A model generated the notes under the pieces. It saw nothing but the letters and a program-made list of their open reading frames with translations. It was not told the DNA's origin and made no database searches. DNA of 64,000 bases from Chenopodium formosanum (Eukaryota; Streptophyta; Magnoliopsida; Caryophyllales; Amaranthaceae), in the NCBI GenBank assembly GCA_024500155.1, contig CM044875.1, positions 21,516,703 to 21,580,702 of the forward strand, read 5' to 3'. Position 1 is the stretch's first letter; the number at the start of each line of letters is the position of its first letter. This document shows, one piece after another, positions 1-11,537 of this stretch. The translations under genes and the position numbers were made by a program.

Positions 1-2832
1 ATACAAAACAATCTTAAATCTTTGTCGTAAATTAATAAATAATTAACTATTTTTCAAAAAAATAATAAATAATTGAGAAAGAAAATATAGCTCATCTAAC
101 AGATACGTATATAACAGTTTTTTTTTGTGTTATTGACTTATTGTGCATACCGTGTATAAGAATCCTGGATACGCCACCACTTTGGAGCATCATTGGCATC
201 AAAACAAAAGCAACTTATAAAGGAGTCCTAGTTCATATTTGAGGTGCTTAGAAAAGAGGGGTGGTAGTCACGTGGTTACTAAAATCGAATGGGGAAGTTG
301 GCCTTCATCCGAAAAGGAAAGAAAAAAAAAAAAAACATAAACAAACCCTCTTTAATCTAGTGCCGAGGATTACTCTATCCTCTCATCAACACCCATTTAT
401 TTCTCCAATTGTCCAGCATCCCGTAAATTAGGGTTTTCCAATATTTAGGATTTTTTGATTGGGATTTAAATTGAAGTATTTTCATTAAATTAACATGGGG
501 CTTTTGCTTGAATTATACTTTCAACACTGGATACGATTTAATTTGAAAGCAAAAAAAATGGTCTTTATAAGATTTTTAGATTCAAATCTCAATTTTCCGC
601 GCTATTTAACATAAAGCCACTAAGGCGTTCAATTATGCGCCTTGGATGAGGTGCACGCTTTCTATAGGTACTTGCATCTGAATTGGTTGAATCTCCTGCG
701 CTATGTGCCTTTTTAAAACTAAGATTGGATGTTCATAAGTCACTAAGACATTTTGCAAAACATAGAACTTTCATACCCCATGAAAGATAGGAGTAACCCA
801 CTAACTTTGTATCTCATACAAGGATGTTGATGAAACGACGACAATTTGAATCACATGTTCTACACGTGCAATTATACCAAATAGATTGGACTTAATTACA
901 AAAATTTGTTAGGATAAGAGCTTGGCTCTAAAAATTCTAAACAAGATTTTGGGCTTCGCAAAGTCATTGCACTACTAATATGTGATCTAATGACAGTGAC
1001 ACGTAAGCATTGTAAAACATACTCGCCTTATCCTAAATTACTCACGACAAACTTAACAAGCGATGATGTGGTGAGTTTGGATGGAAAGGATTTGACCATG
1101 AGTGAAAGTTTTAAGTATCTTAGGTCAATCATGCTGAAAAAATGGTGACCTTGATCACGACATGACCTACAAGGTTAAGTCGGGATAGCCTAAATGGAGA
1201 GCGGCCACAGAAGTGCTATGTGTTATGTGACTGAAGCATTCTCCTGTAGTTGAAGGGGAAATTCTAGTGTTGCTCTATGTTACAAAATGTTAGGGCTTCT
1301 AAGAAGGAGCACATTAAAAAGATGAAGGTTACGGAAATGCGCGTGTTAAGTTGGATGTGCGGGAACACAGTAAGAGAAAAAAAGATAGAATCGGGAATGA
1401 GGTTATTCACAAGAAAGTGGGTGTGGCAAGGCATTGGAGACAAATTAAGGGGAAATCACCTGCGTTGGTTTGGGCATATAAGACGGAGACCCGATGATGC
1501 ATCGGTACGAAGAGTGGAACTATGGAAGGGTTAAACGAGGGAGAGGGAGACTGGAAATTACTTGGTTGGAAGGAGTTAGGAAGGATATGAAGTATTTGGA
1601 TTTGCATGAGGAAGAGGTATTTGATCGTAAGGGATGGAGGAGTAAGATTTTTGTTGCTGACTACAGGAATAACAACTTTTGGTTCCTGTAGCTAACCCTA
1701 CTTATGGGATTAACGCTTTGATTGATTAATTTTGATTTTTTGCATTATTCACACACCATTTTGACCAATTTTATTTTGCTAGTATGGAAAGAAAATGTTA
1801 CCATGTAAGATGTTGGGTTTATTTTAATGTATACTGTCCAAACATTAAACATTTATAATTTTTACTAACACACAATTAAAGATATTAGTGTCTAATCAAA
1901 AAATTGAAAGTAGATACAACAAAAAAAAATTTAAAAAAAAAAAATCTTAAAAAGACATCTTAGTTGACCTAATTTCAATTAGGCAAGTTATATATGTCAT
2001 GATTTAGTTTGAAGACTTTCATGAGATTTTAGAGCTTAAACAAGACTATCCAAGTCGAATTGAATTGTTAAAAAAGGCCATTTACACATAAAGGTGTGTA
2101 AACAACAAAAATTCAGCATTTCAATATGGAAACTAGTGCCAAAAGTATAGTTTTAACATCTTTCAAACAAGCTATAACACATGCCATATAAATCTTAGCA
2201 CACAACATGCACTACCATGGTGAGGAAGTGACTATTTATGTTTAGTCCTTTATTTTAATTTATTATATTATTTTTTAATATGATCCTAAGAATTAAAGGC
2301 TCGTTACGAAATTTTTTTAAAACAAATTTTTAAAAAAAATAATAAAATACAAATGCCTCCCTTTAGGCTTGCTTGGAATTATAAGAACCTTTATATGATG
2401 TCCAAATTATTAGCCTCTAGCTTTAAATGTGCTTTCTCTATAAGCATTTGTGATTCTTCTTTCTAATCCTTGCTTTAGAAAGAAAAAAAAAAAAGGAAAA
2501 AGAGCTTAACTCTTTCTACTTGGTTAAAGCTATTTCTTTTAATATAAATACATAACTCACATATTCACACAAACCCCTAAACACATCACCTTTGAAGTAA
2601 AGTGTATGACTCAAAAACCCGTGATTAAAGCCTATTGTGCATCAACTAACAACCAAACAAACAAGCTCCAATCATGGTGGTGATTTCTTCAATAGACAAG
2701 TGAAAAGTCAAAAAAAATCATAAAAAATACATTCAAGATACTAAGTGTCAATAATACAAATATACCAAAGCATTATAGTCTAACAAATTCAAATTCACAT
2801 CCCAAACATTTAAACATCAAACAAATACTCAC
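1..2832 (-). other. Intron 2 (partial) of the HUA2-like gene
   Basis: A+T-rich non-coding DNA downstream of a good splice donor (GTGAGT on the minus strand, 2832-2827). The next exon expected for a HUA2-type protein (continuing the PWWP region after the FFGTKQ motif) was not found down to position 1, so the intron runs off the left edge and is at least 2.8 kb long. It holds a LINE remnant at 1055-1690. Apart from that I see only simple A/T runs. The assignment as intron is inferred from exon 2. Confidence 0.65.
1055..1690 (+). pseudogene. RTE-type LINE remnant (C-terminal end of RT ORF)
   Basis: Broken 3' end of a non-LTR retrotransposon reverse-transcriptase ORF. Three pieces in different frames follow the order known for plant RTE-like LINE C-termini. 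Near 1070 there is an SLDGKDLTMSESFKYL-like stretch. Then 1300-1500 reads EMRVLSWMCGNT and LRWFGHIRRRPDDASVRR. Finally 1500-1660 reads GRGRLEITWLEGVRKDMKYL ending in WRSKIFVADYR. Stops and frameshifts separate the pieces, and the catalytic RT domain is missing (5' truncation is usual for LINEs). It lies in intron 2 of the HUA2-like gene, in the opposite direction to that gene. No poly-A tail or target duplication was found. Family assignment is by recognition of the WFGHIRRRP block. Confidence 0.8.
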
Positions 2833-4631
2833 ATTTGCTTTGTTCCAAAGAAATAAACGAGTACTTTCTTCCAATCACGAGAATAACCCCATTTCTCTGG
2901 CTCACTTACCTAGCACCAAAAGGTAAAATCCAAGTGTTAGTGATCAATAGGTCACACTACCAGAGTTATACAGCCCAAGGCAGCTTAAATAAACAAGAAA
3001 AATGAGGCAAAAGGGGATTAATTATGAAAATAATGAGTACAGCATGCCAAAGCTCAAAATTTTAACACTATGCAAGCATTAATTCCATAATTCAACATTA
3101 AAAGGAAATAGTCTTTTTAAGCTTCCAAGCTTTCCTCATGTACCTCTGGGCAATAAACATCTCCCAATGCCCTCACGTGTTATAAATTATGCTTTCTTTC
3201 CATATCGAACAAAATATAACCTCCACTACCCTAACAAAGTCACCATTTCTCTTCGGATTTGATAGAACCACCAAAACATCCTCATTTATGGTAATATGAT
3301 TGTTACATATCACACAAATATAACAAGATAATCCTATTTATTGTGAATAGTTGCTTCCATCATGAAATCACTATAGAAAAATATTACGTGTAAATAGTGG
3401 TAATATATAACGTAAATACCAGTAGCCATGACAAGTATATCCAACATAACATCTCTATAGAAACAGCATTACATGTATTTGGTAGTATATACACAACTAT
3501 CAATACATTCAACAGCCATGATCAACAAAACAACTAAATTCACTTTTTTTTTTTCGCTTTAATCAATCCATCACATCGCCCCCAAATTATTCCGTTTAAA
3601 AATAACAATGCAGCACCTAAAACCTAGCGAATAAATGAAAGAAATCTTACACATGTTAAATGATCAGGTTTCAAACTTTCTATATTTGTGAAAAAGAATT
3701 ATTTACAAACCTAAACTCTTATGGGATGGTAGCCTACAAGATAAAATTTGGAATACAAAAATATGCATACCAACTATTGAATCCCACCAAAAAAAAGCGT
3801 CATACCCAAGAAATGCTTAAGCCATGAAACGATATTGGTGGATAGCCTATTCCCAGCCGAGGTACTAACCAGGATGCTTCTCTCTCAACAAAAGTCTAAT
3901 TTAATAACATCCATGAACCAACACTCTCTACAAATCCCACAATCAAAGGATCACATCAAAACATTTCAAAACAGCAAAGAGACCGAGTGAAACATCAAAT
4001 TAAACAAAAAAAGAATAAAAACCTTGCTTCCTCGTACACCTTCAACTATTTTTATTAATTGAAATCCTATATGTTCGCTAATGAAGAAAGTTTCCCCTTT
4101 TGATTACTTTTACAAGTAAAAATGAACCTCCATTGATCAACCATCATGATCTGACAAGAAATCGAAACCCTACGAGTTCCATATAAGTGTATGATTCCAC
4201 TTAAACCACTTTAAACCACAACCAACATCATTGCACAATAATACACAAGAAATCAGAGGGTAAAGCAAACTTCTCTGCACCTAATCTGGAACATACAATC
4301 AAAAAACTAAGAAGCAACAACAACCCACATAAACTTAAATCACCCACAAGATCCACTAATTAAACTAATAAGCTAAAATCCCTGAATTTCACAGAAAATA
4401 ACATCAAACCCAGAAATTAAGAATTCAAAATTCGAAACAAAACCACAAATTACCATGATTTATAACTACCCATAAACCCCAATAGAAGATCAAAGCAGAA
4501 AAACATACCGTAGCCGGCCACGCCGGAAAACCTTTGACCTTAGCAAGAACAAGATCGCCAACTTTCCACTGCCGGCGAGCCGCGGCAGCAACAGCCGCCT
4601 TACTAGCGCCCTTCCTTCGACTCGGCGCCAT
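2833..4631 (-). CDS. HUA2-like PWWP-domain protein, exons 1-2 (5' part of gene)
   Basis: This is the 5' end of a plant PWWP-domain gene of the HUA2 / ENHANCER OF AG-4 family (nuclear chromatin and pre-mRNA-processing regulators of flowering genes in Arabidopsis). Exon 1 (4631-4509) starts MAPSRRKGASKAAVAAAARR and enters the PWWP fold with KVGDLVLAKVKGFPAWPAT. It ends exactly at a donor, ACG|GTATGT. Exon 2 (2909-2833) follows an acceptor CTAG and reads VSEPEKWGYSRDWKKVLVYF then FGTKQ, the rest of the PWWP core. It ends at donor AT|GTGAGT. Phases agree: exon 1 is 123 nt and exon 2 is 77 nt, giving 66 codons plus 2 nt. The start codon is the only ATG in frame at the head of the conserved N-terminus. 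Remaining exons (CID domain and the C-terminal part) are off the left edge. No damage is seen, so the gene may be functional. Other PWWP genes are possible, but the SEPEKWGYS block fits HUA2-like proteins best. Confidence 0.85.
2910..4508 (-). other. Intron 1 of the HUA2-like gene
   Basis: A 1.6 kb A+T-rich interval bounded on the minus strand by donor GTATGT (4508-4503) and acceptor CTAG (just before 2909). I see no coding stretch, transposon protein or RNA gene in it. A long first intron after a short first coding exon is common in plant regulatory genes. Confidence 0.75.
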
Positions 4632-5300
4632 AGATAAACCAACTCTCCCCGATCAAAAACCCAAAATTTAATTCAAAAATCAAAAATTCAAAACCCCACT
4701 CTCAATTAACAAAAAAGAAAAAGGAAAAAAGGGGGTATAGAAGCAAGAAAACTCTCTATGTCATGCCAAATTGAAAATCAAATTAGGGAAGAAAAGAAAA
4801 AATCGAAGAATAATTCGAAAAGTGATGCGGCCACTCGCTGCTTTGGCGAAGAAGCGAGTAGCAGAAACACAGTCGCTAGAAACACCAGAAGCCGATGAAG
4901 TCGGGAAATTCCGAGGCATTGAAAGTTGTAAAAGCCCTAGAAAAACTGGAAAGGAAATTGGGGGAAATTGAATTGGGAAATTGAAAATCGAATTTGAAAA
5001 TTGAAAGTGAAATTGAAGAAAAGGGGAGGAGAGAGAAAAGGGAGTGACTGCGGTTGCAGATAACCCTAAACAACAACAACACAGAAGAGAAGAGAAGAGA
5101 AGAGAAGAGAGAGAAAGTGAAAAAAATTGGAGAATGGGAAATTGAGGGGGAGTTAATTTTGGAGATGGTTTGCTAACGTGCGCCGCTCTGAGATTTTATT
5201 TTTTTTTCTTTTTTTTTTTTTCCTTTTGGGGGGTGGGGAAGGAAAATGGTCGTGGAGGTTAAGAAGGTAAAGTTACTAGAGTTTGGACTTACTATAGTGT
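4632..5300 (-). promoter_or_regulatory. 5' UTR and proximal promoter of the HUA2-like gene
   Basis: Upstream of the start codon at 4631 the minus strand is pyrimidine-rich. It contains a CTTCT/TCTTC microsatellite (plus-strand AGAAG units, about 5085-5115), typical of plant 5' UTR and TC-type core promoters. No convincing TATA box was found. A poly-T/A run lies at about 5190-5222. The extent of the UTR cannot be fixed from sequence. The block ends where low-copy sequence gives way to the minisatellite. Confidence 0.5.
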
Positions 5301-5416
5301 GTCAGGGGTATAATTAATGGGACCCGATCGAATCGGTAAATTTAGGTTCGGTCGTAAATCTGTGATGATAAGGGGTTTTTGGGTTATACTAACTTTTTAG
5401 TGCAGTAGGACACACC

Positions 5417-6290
5417 ATGCGTTATTCGAATTTTTTTTCAGAGGTTATCCGAGTTTTTTTGTTAGGGGTTACCAGAGTTTTTTTGTCAGGAAATACTCGA
5501 GTTACTCGGTCAGGGTTACTTAAGGGGCTCGAACAGGGGTTACTCGTGGGGTTCACTCGGTCAAGGGTTACTCGAGGGGTTACTCGGTCATGGGTCACTC
5601 GAGTTATTCGATCAAGGGTTACTTGAGTTACTCAGCTAGGGGTTACTCAGCCATGGGTTACTTGACGTACTCGGTCAGGGGTTACTCGAGTTACTCAGTC
5701 AGGGGTTATTTAAGGAGTTTGGTCAGGGGTTACTCAAGTAATTCGGTCAGGGGTTACTTAAGGAGTTCGGTCAGGGGTTACTCGGTCAGGGGATACTTGA
5801 GAGTTCAGTCAGGAGTACTTGAGGGGTTACTCGGTCAGGAGCTACTAGAGGGGTTACTCGGTCAGGGGTTACATGAAGGATTACTCGGTCAGGAGTAACT
5901 CAAGTAACCCTTGACCGAGTAACTTGAGTAACCTCGACAACCTAAGTAACCCCTGACCGAGAAACTCGAGTAACCCTTGACCGAGAAACTTGAGTATCCC
6001 CGACAACTCGAGTAACCCCTGACCGAGAAACTCGAGTAACCCCTGACCGAGAAGCTTGAGTAACCCCGGCAACTCGAGTAACCCCTGACCGAGAAACTCG
6101 AGTAACCTCTGACCGAGAAGCTTGAGTAACCCCGGCAACTCGAGTAACCCCTGACCGAGAAACCCGAATAACCCCGGAAACTCGAGTAACCCCTGATCAA
6201 GAAACTCGAGTAATCCTTGACCGAGAAACCCGAATAACCCCGGAAACTCGAGTAACCCTTGATCGAGAAACTTGAGTAACCCCAACCACA
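5417..6290. repeat. Head-to-head inverted minisatellite
   Basis: Two arrays of the same short repeat face each other. The left arm (about 5417-5890) repeats GGTCAGGGGTTACTCGAG-like units. The right arm (about 5893-6290) repeats the reverse complement, CTCGAGTAACCCCTGACCGA. The turning point lies near 5890-5900. The right arm has a higher-order period of roughly 66 bp (for example 6005-6070 against 6073-6138). Long open frames on both strands here are translations of the repeat (SVRGYSS-like) and are not genes. It lies between the HUA2-like promoter and the 5' LTR of the Tat element. Confidence 0.9.
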
Positions 6291-6329
6291 TGGTACAGCA
6301 AGCCGCATACAAAAATTTGTGTTTAGGTT

Positions 6330-6826
6330 TGTTTTGGGTAAAAATACTCATACTAAGTGGCCCAATTAGAAGGTGACACGTGTCACCTTAAGATAGATCC
6401 AAAGTGGACCAATCACCATTCGACACGTGTCCTTCCTAGAATGTTGGGAGAAAGACTGCCTTTACGGCCCAAATACCGAGAAAGCCGCAATGCGGCGCAA
6501 CCCGTCAATCCTAGGTTTTCTGTAACCTAGGCAGGGACACAATTCCCGACGACCCTATAAATAGGGAGATTCCCCCTTTTTTAAGGGCACGTTCATTTAT
6601 TATATCTTATCACATCTCTTACATCAGAGAATTCACCTGATCTCGGAAATCCGAGAAGATCTCACTTTTACCTTTCCGCACTTTTTACTCTCTTCGACCG
6701 ATACTAACTTGATCATCGGAGGCGGAACTCCTACCAACCGAAGTCTCCGTGTTTTGCAGGTACAAACCGCGTGGGACCAGTCTTAGTGATGTAACTCTCC
6801 CGAGGGACCAAAAAACACCCAAAACA
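6330..6826 (+). repeat. 5' LTR of the Tat element
   Basis: A 497 bp LTR with perfect 9 bp inverted ends, TGTTTTGGG at 6330 and CCCAAAACA ending at 6826. The first 203 bp are repeated at 46536-46738. A TATA box (CTATAAATAG, 6555-6564) marks the promoter. ACGTGT/CACGTG-type boxes lie near 6377 and 6424. The segment following it, TTTGGCGTCGT (6827-6837), is the start of the primer-binding region, which resumes after the nested insertion as CGTCTGTGGGG (11513 onward). Confidence 0.88.
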
Positions 6827-7292
6827 TTTGGCGTCGTTGTAGGGCGTCATTTGAAGTGCGCCTACGTTAAAACATGTGTGAATATGCTTGACACTCATAG
6901 GAAGTGGGAATTGACATAATACGTTTAGGGACAAGGAAAGTAGGGAGCCGCAAACAAGTTTTTAAGGAACTTGTAAACCGTTCACAGATCATAAAAGGCA
7001 ACCACGATAAAGGGACAACGATAGGCAACAACAATTGACCCGTGAAGGTTACACCCCATTCATAATCCATGAGATTACTAACTCCATAAGGTTTGGAACC
7101 ACGAAAGGAGGATCGGGGATGATGGTACGAAGTGAGCCATGAAGTCACATTCGCCTGTATTGGCCTCTACTCGATTCTTATTGTGAAAAGTGATTCCTGC
7201 GATCTCAAAGGCATGCAAACAAAGATTCAATTTGCTCCAAACTATTATTATGCTAAATTGGTTGAATATTAATGCAACACATAATTCTAAAA

Positions 7293-8420
7293 TGTAATAC
7301 CCCGTATTTTCATATGTATTTTCTAATTAATTAATTAGGAATTATTTTATAAAAAGAGTATTTTAGTAAATTTATTACTTAGAGCCAAAATAATATTTGA
7401 ATTTTGGCGCCAAAAGTATTTTGAAAACTAATCATTATTTTGGATAAGATTTATTATCCATTTATCTTATTTTAAAAATTGGATTATTTACATATTTCGG
7501 ATATTTTAATTAAAGCAAAATAATATTTTATTAATTATTTTAGTTGGCCGAAAATTCCCAATATTTAGCTAGGGATTTTGGATTTTCCATGTATGGAAAA
7601 TATGATTTTTCTTGGTTATTTATTGGTGAATAATTGGTATTTAATTAATTAATTATTTATTCTATATTATTTATACAATTATTTTATTCCTTAAAACCGA
7701 GCGAAAATCTTCCTAAATACTACTAAAGGAATCCGAAAATCTGAGCTATGGAAACCTCAAGATTTTCGGCCCTCTCTAATTATTTTAGGGGAATTTATTT
7801 TGGTAAAATTGTATTTTTAATTATCTCCCAAAAATCTATTATTTTCCTTAATTATATTTCTCTATCTTTTTAATATTTGATCATCAAATTCTCTTGCCTT
7901 TTATTCTTCTTAATTATTCCCCGAGTAATTCCAATTTCCTTATTATTTTTCATAACAAACATACCTTCCATATTTAATTATACACAATCACCTTAATATC
8001 AAAACCTTCCTTAATTCTTTTACTCACTTCTCCAAGTAATCCCTTAAACCCTACTTGCCATAATTCTTCCCACATTCTCTTGCTATAATTATTGCATGAG
8101 CTAGCCTATAAATACCCCTCCATACCTCTCACATTCTTCACACCAATTCTCTTCTTTTCTTCTCCTCTTTTTACACAAATCATCCCGTTTATCTTTGAAG
8201 CCAATTTCCGGGCACTTCTGGTCAGCTTTTGGGGTATTGACGTTTCACAAAAGATTGTTCCTCTCGAAAAATCCTTGAGGGTAGGCTCAAGAATTATCCA
8301 ATTCAGAGTTATATCAAAGGAGTTATAGCCTCTGCAAGTTCTGCCTTTTCTTTCCAACGCAAATCCAATTCTTCTCTTTTCCTTGGTTCCTTATCTTTTC
8401 TTCTTCTCTTCTCTTATTCA

Positions 8421-8485
<65 letters not shown>

Positions 8486-9769
8486 GGGGTATTTATAAAA
8501 ATTATTATGAGTAGTTTTAATTATATAAAATCAGATTTTTAATGATGTTTATGAAAATTAATTTAAAAGTTTCATGTACATATAGTTGGGGGTTTTTAAT
8601 TTAATTATTGTGATTATTTGTTAACCTTATATTGATTAAGGTTATATTTATTTGTAGGGTGTGTTCGATCAAGATTCTTGAGGTTCTTTTTGTGTGATTT
8701 CGCTAAGCAAGGATCAAGGTACGTTAGGTGGCTAGATACCTTGAAAGTGATTGGTTTGAATAAACATGTTTGAATGATTTTATGATGATTGAATTAAATT
8801 GAATTGAATTATGATTTATGAAATAAAAGCATGTTTAAATAAATTGGTTTTGATAAATAAATTGGAGCATCGATTTTATATCAAGTTTTAAATAATTAAA
8901 ATTATTATTCATGTTTAAAAGGTTTGATTTTGAAAGCATGTGGATTTAAATAAAAAGGGAGTTTGAATTATTATTAAAAGTTGGAATTATTGGATTTAAA
9001 GAGGATTTATTGAATTATTGTTATTGATGCATTACAAGCATGTTGGTAATCCCACTATGCGGATTTGGTTTATTGATAAGGCCTTCGACTTTGTATGACT
9101 GGGTCTTTCCTCAAGAATAACCTTGTAATATAAGGAAACTAGCTTGGGGGGTGTGCACACTTGGGTGAGGAATTGGTTTTTAAAGGAATTGGATTAAAAG
9201 GAATTGGTTTTTAAAGGAATTGGATTAAAAGGAATTGGTTTTAAAGAGGAATTGGTTTATTGAATTGACTATTGATATTGATTATTGAAATTGGTTTTGG
9301 AACTTTGAGTTGGAATTATTGGTTAAATCATTGTAAAGGGTGGAATTGATTTCAAAAGCATGTTTGCTAATAAATTGAGTCTAATTATCTTGCACTTATC
9401 GTACTTAGCATATTTTGCTTATCCGTATTTCTTATTTTGTTTTGGTTCGCCCTGTTTACCTCAATGGTAAGCAATGTTGACTAATTTCAGGTGGAGTCAA
9501 TAATTAAGCATATGGAGTCCCGGGAATGGTTTCACCTAGATTAGGAAATGTTGGTTTTTTTGAGTACTCATGACAATTGTTACTATTTATAGTCTATTAT
9601 TTATAAAAGAAGAGTATTGAAGTTTTCTGCTGCAAAGTATTGGTTTTGTTTAGTAAGTTTGAGTAGCCTTGTATAATCACGCGGCGGCAATACGCCTAAG
9701 TCTATCTCTATGGTATAATTATACGTATTATACTAGTATTTCCGTAGAGGGAGATTTGGGGGTGTTACA
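7293..9769 (+). mobile_element. Solo LTR, Tekay-like
   Basis: A 2,477 bp solo LTR with ends TGTAATACCCCG and GGGGGTGTTACA, flanked by a perfect 5 bp duplication TAAAA (7288-7292 and 9770-9774). The flanks join to match the uninterrupted copy at about 49830. A TATA box lies at 8107-8114 (TATAAATA) and an ATT microsatellite at 8421-8485. The ends and length resemble the Tekay/Del LTRs at 15318 and 36452, although the bodies differ. There is no internal region, so this is the product of recombination between two LTRs. Confidence 0.93.
8421..8485. repeat. (ATT)n microsatellite
   Basis: About 21 uninterrupted ATT units inside the solo LTR, downstream of its TATA box and therefore within its transcribed part. 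Confidence 0.95.
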
Positions 9770-10446
9770 TAAAATATCGTGATCACTTGATTAAACAACA
9801 AGATTAAAAAGGAACCTAAACCGGTCGTCCAAATTATCTTATTAGGCGTGATTTTCAATTACATATTCCCTTTAACATGCAATATGGTGATCAATAATAA
9901 TAGAATAAACATTAATATTGGAAGCAATTCAACAATAATAACGTTAGTCAAATCAAATATAAATTAACCTAACCATGATACTAGCAATATAAAAATAAAA
10001 TAAATAATTAAATTGATTAATTACTCACATTACGCGCGTTCCTTAAAATTGCTAAATCATGAATAAATTGTTAGTAACTTCAATAAAAATATAAATCAAA
10101 TTGAAATTAAATTAAAAGTAGAGTTGATTTGGTCCAAACCCTCAGTTAATTATACCTTTCACGCCTTGATTTAAGGACGGAACCTCGGGTTAAGTATGGA
10201 CTCATTGGAGTGCTTAGGGGAAGTATTATGGAAGAATAAGGTGGCTAGGGTTTTGACTAAAGCAAGAGAGAAAGAGATAAGAGAATGATTGTTGGTGTAG
10301 AGGGAGAGAGAATGATTTTTTGGTGTAAGGAGAGAGAGAATGATTTTTGGTGCCCCGAACTGTAGAAAGGATGGGGGTATTTATAGAGGAAATGAATAGG
10401 GGATCACACGGAACCCTAGAAAAGATAAAAATCCTAATTTGGGGCA

Positions 10447-10683
10447 TCGTGACACGGTCAGTGTCTACCGTGACACGGCAATGGGTACCGTGACACGGCA
10501 GACCCTACCGTGGCGCGATAAATAAATTCGCCCTAATACGCGAAAAATGATAAAATGCGTGAGTCTGGTACACGGAGTAAACACGGAAGATTTCCATGTC
10601 ACGGTATGCGTACCGTGACACAGTACAGGATGCCGTGACGCGGCAGCTCCCATCGTGGCACGGTAAATGCCATCGTGTCATGG
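10447..10683. repeat. Array of CCGTGACACGG palindromes
   Basis: Near-palindromic 11-mers (CCGTG-A/T/G-CACGG and one-base variants) begin at 10447, 10468, 10488, 10508, 10594, 10613, 10633, 10653 and 10673. Spacing within the runs is 19-21 bp and the spacer sequences vary. Further degenerate copies reach about 10850. The array lies just upstream (on the minus strand) of the TATA box at 10379-10386, so it sits where promoter-proximal factor sites would be. Confidence 0.85.
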
Positions 10684-11537
10684 TTAACAGTTTTCCTAAA
10701 ATTGCGTCCAAATTCATAAACGCGTGAGAAAACGCGGACAATACACGAAAAAAGCACCGTGACACGGTTTATAGTACTGTGTCACGGCAATATGCACCGT
10801 GCCACGTCATCTTTTGCCGCGACGCGGCATTTTAGCTGCTGCGCGGTAATTCCAGTTTTTTACGCATTTTAAAACTACGATAACTTTTGATCCGTAACTC
10901 GAAATAAGGCATATAATATATCATTGGAAATCTTATCAAGTATACTTTCCAAACCAATTGAAATCAGGTTAAAATCATTTGTAGATTTTAAGATATGATC
11001 GTTTTAGTGAAAGGGTGTCGGTTTTGGATCGAGTTTAGTATTTTGCTTATATCTTTTTCGTTTTAAATCGGAATTGGGCTTATGATATATTGTTGGAAAT
11101 CTTATTTAAGGCCTATCCAACCAAATAATAATTGGATCAAAATTATAAGGCCACAAAATCAGTTTCTCCCGGTTTTATGATGTGGACACAAAAATTGGAA
11201 AGTAAGTTATGGTTTAGGGAAATGAGTTAGGAATTGGATTGGTTTATGAAATGTATTGAATGGAAACATGGATTTAAGCACTCCAAAGATTAAATACTCA
11301 ACCCGACCAATAATGACGGTGAAAGGTTGTTCATCATCGGGTTTGGTTTTGGGGAGACATTTTTAGGTGTCTACAGAAACCCCCACTTTGACTAAGTTTG
11401 TAGAAACGTCAGTTTCGAAAACGATAGTCAAAGTAGTCGATAGGGACGGAGAATGATTTAAGACGTTCTGCAATCCTAAATCACTCTGTATACGCCGATA
11501 GGTGTCTACAACCGTCTGTGGGGAGAGTACCTCTAAT

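Larger units (their letters stand above)
6838..11510 (-). mobile_element. LTR unit inserted at the Tat primer-binding site (interrupted)
   Basis: The outer ends are TGTAGGG (6838) and GTGTCTACA (11510), the same inverted ends as the units at 44192-45310 and 51818-53686. A TATA box on the minus strand (tatttata, 10379-10386) with a palindrome array upstream of it shows the true direction is minus. A second GTGTCTACA occurs at 11375, so 11376-11510 is probably a remnant beyond the LTR. Flanks GTCGT (6833-6837) and ACCGT (11511-11515) may be a decayed target duplication. The segments 7118-7290 and 9775-11375 match 49651-51366. It is itself split by the solo LTR 7293-9769. It encodes no protein. 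Confidence 0.75.

Noticed and set aside
4771..5082. Short frames on both strands in the 5' region of the HUA2-like gene
   Set aside because: Low-complexity GA/TC sequence typical of a 5' UTR, with no similarity to known proteins.
5590..6351. Open reading frames on both strands with YSSYSVRGY or LLEFLGQGLLEL repeats
   Set aside because: They are translations of the short tandem repeat in several frames, with no independent coding evidence.
11376..11510. Could the LTR in the Tat element end at 11375 with GAAAC as target duplication?
   Set aside because: GAAAC does not match the left flank GTCGT. The later GTGTCTACA at 11510 followed by ACCGT fits better and restores the Tat primer-binding region.
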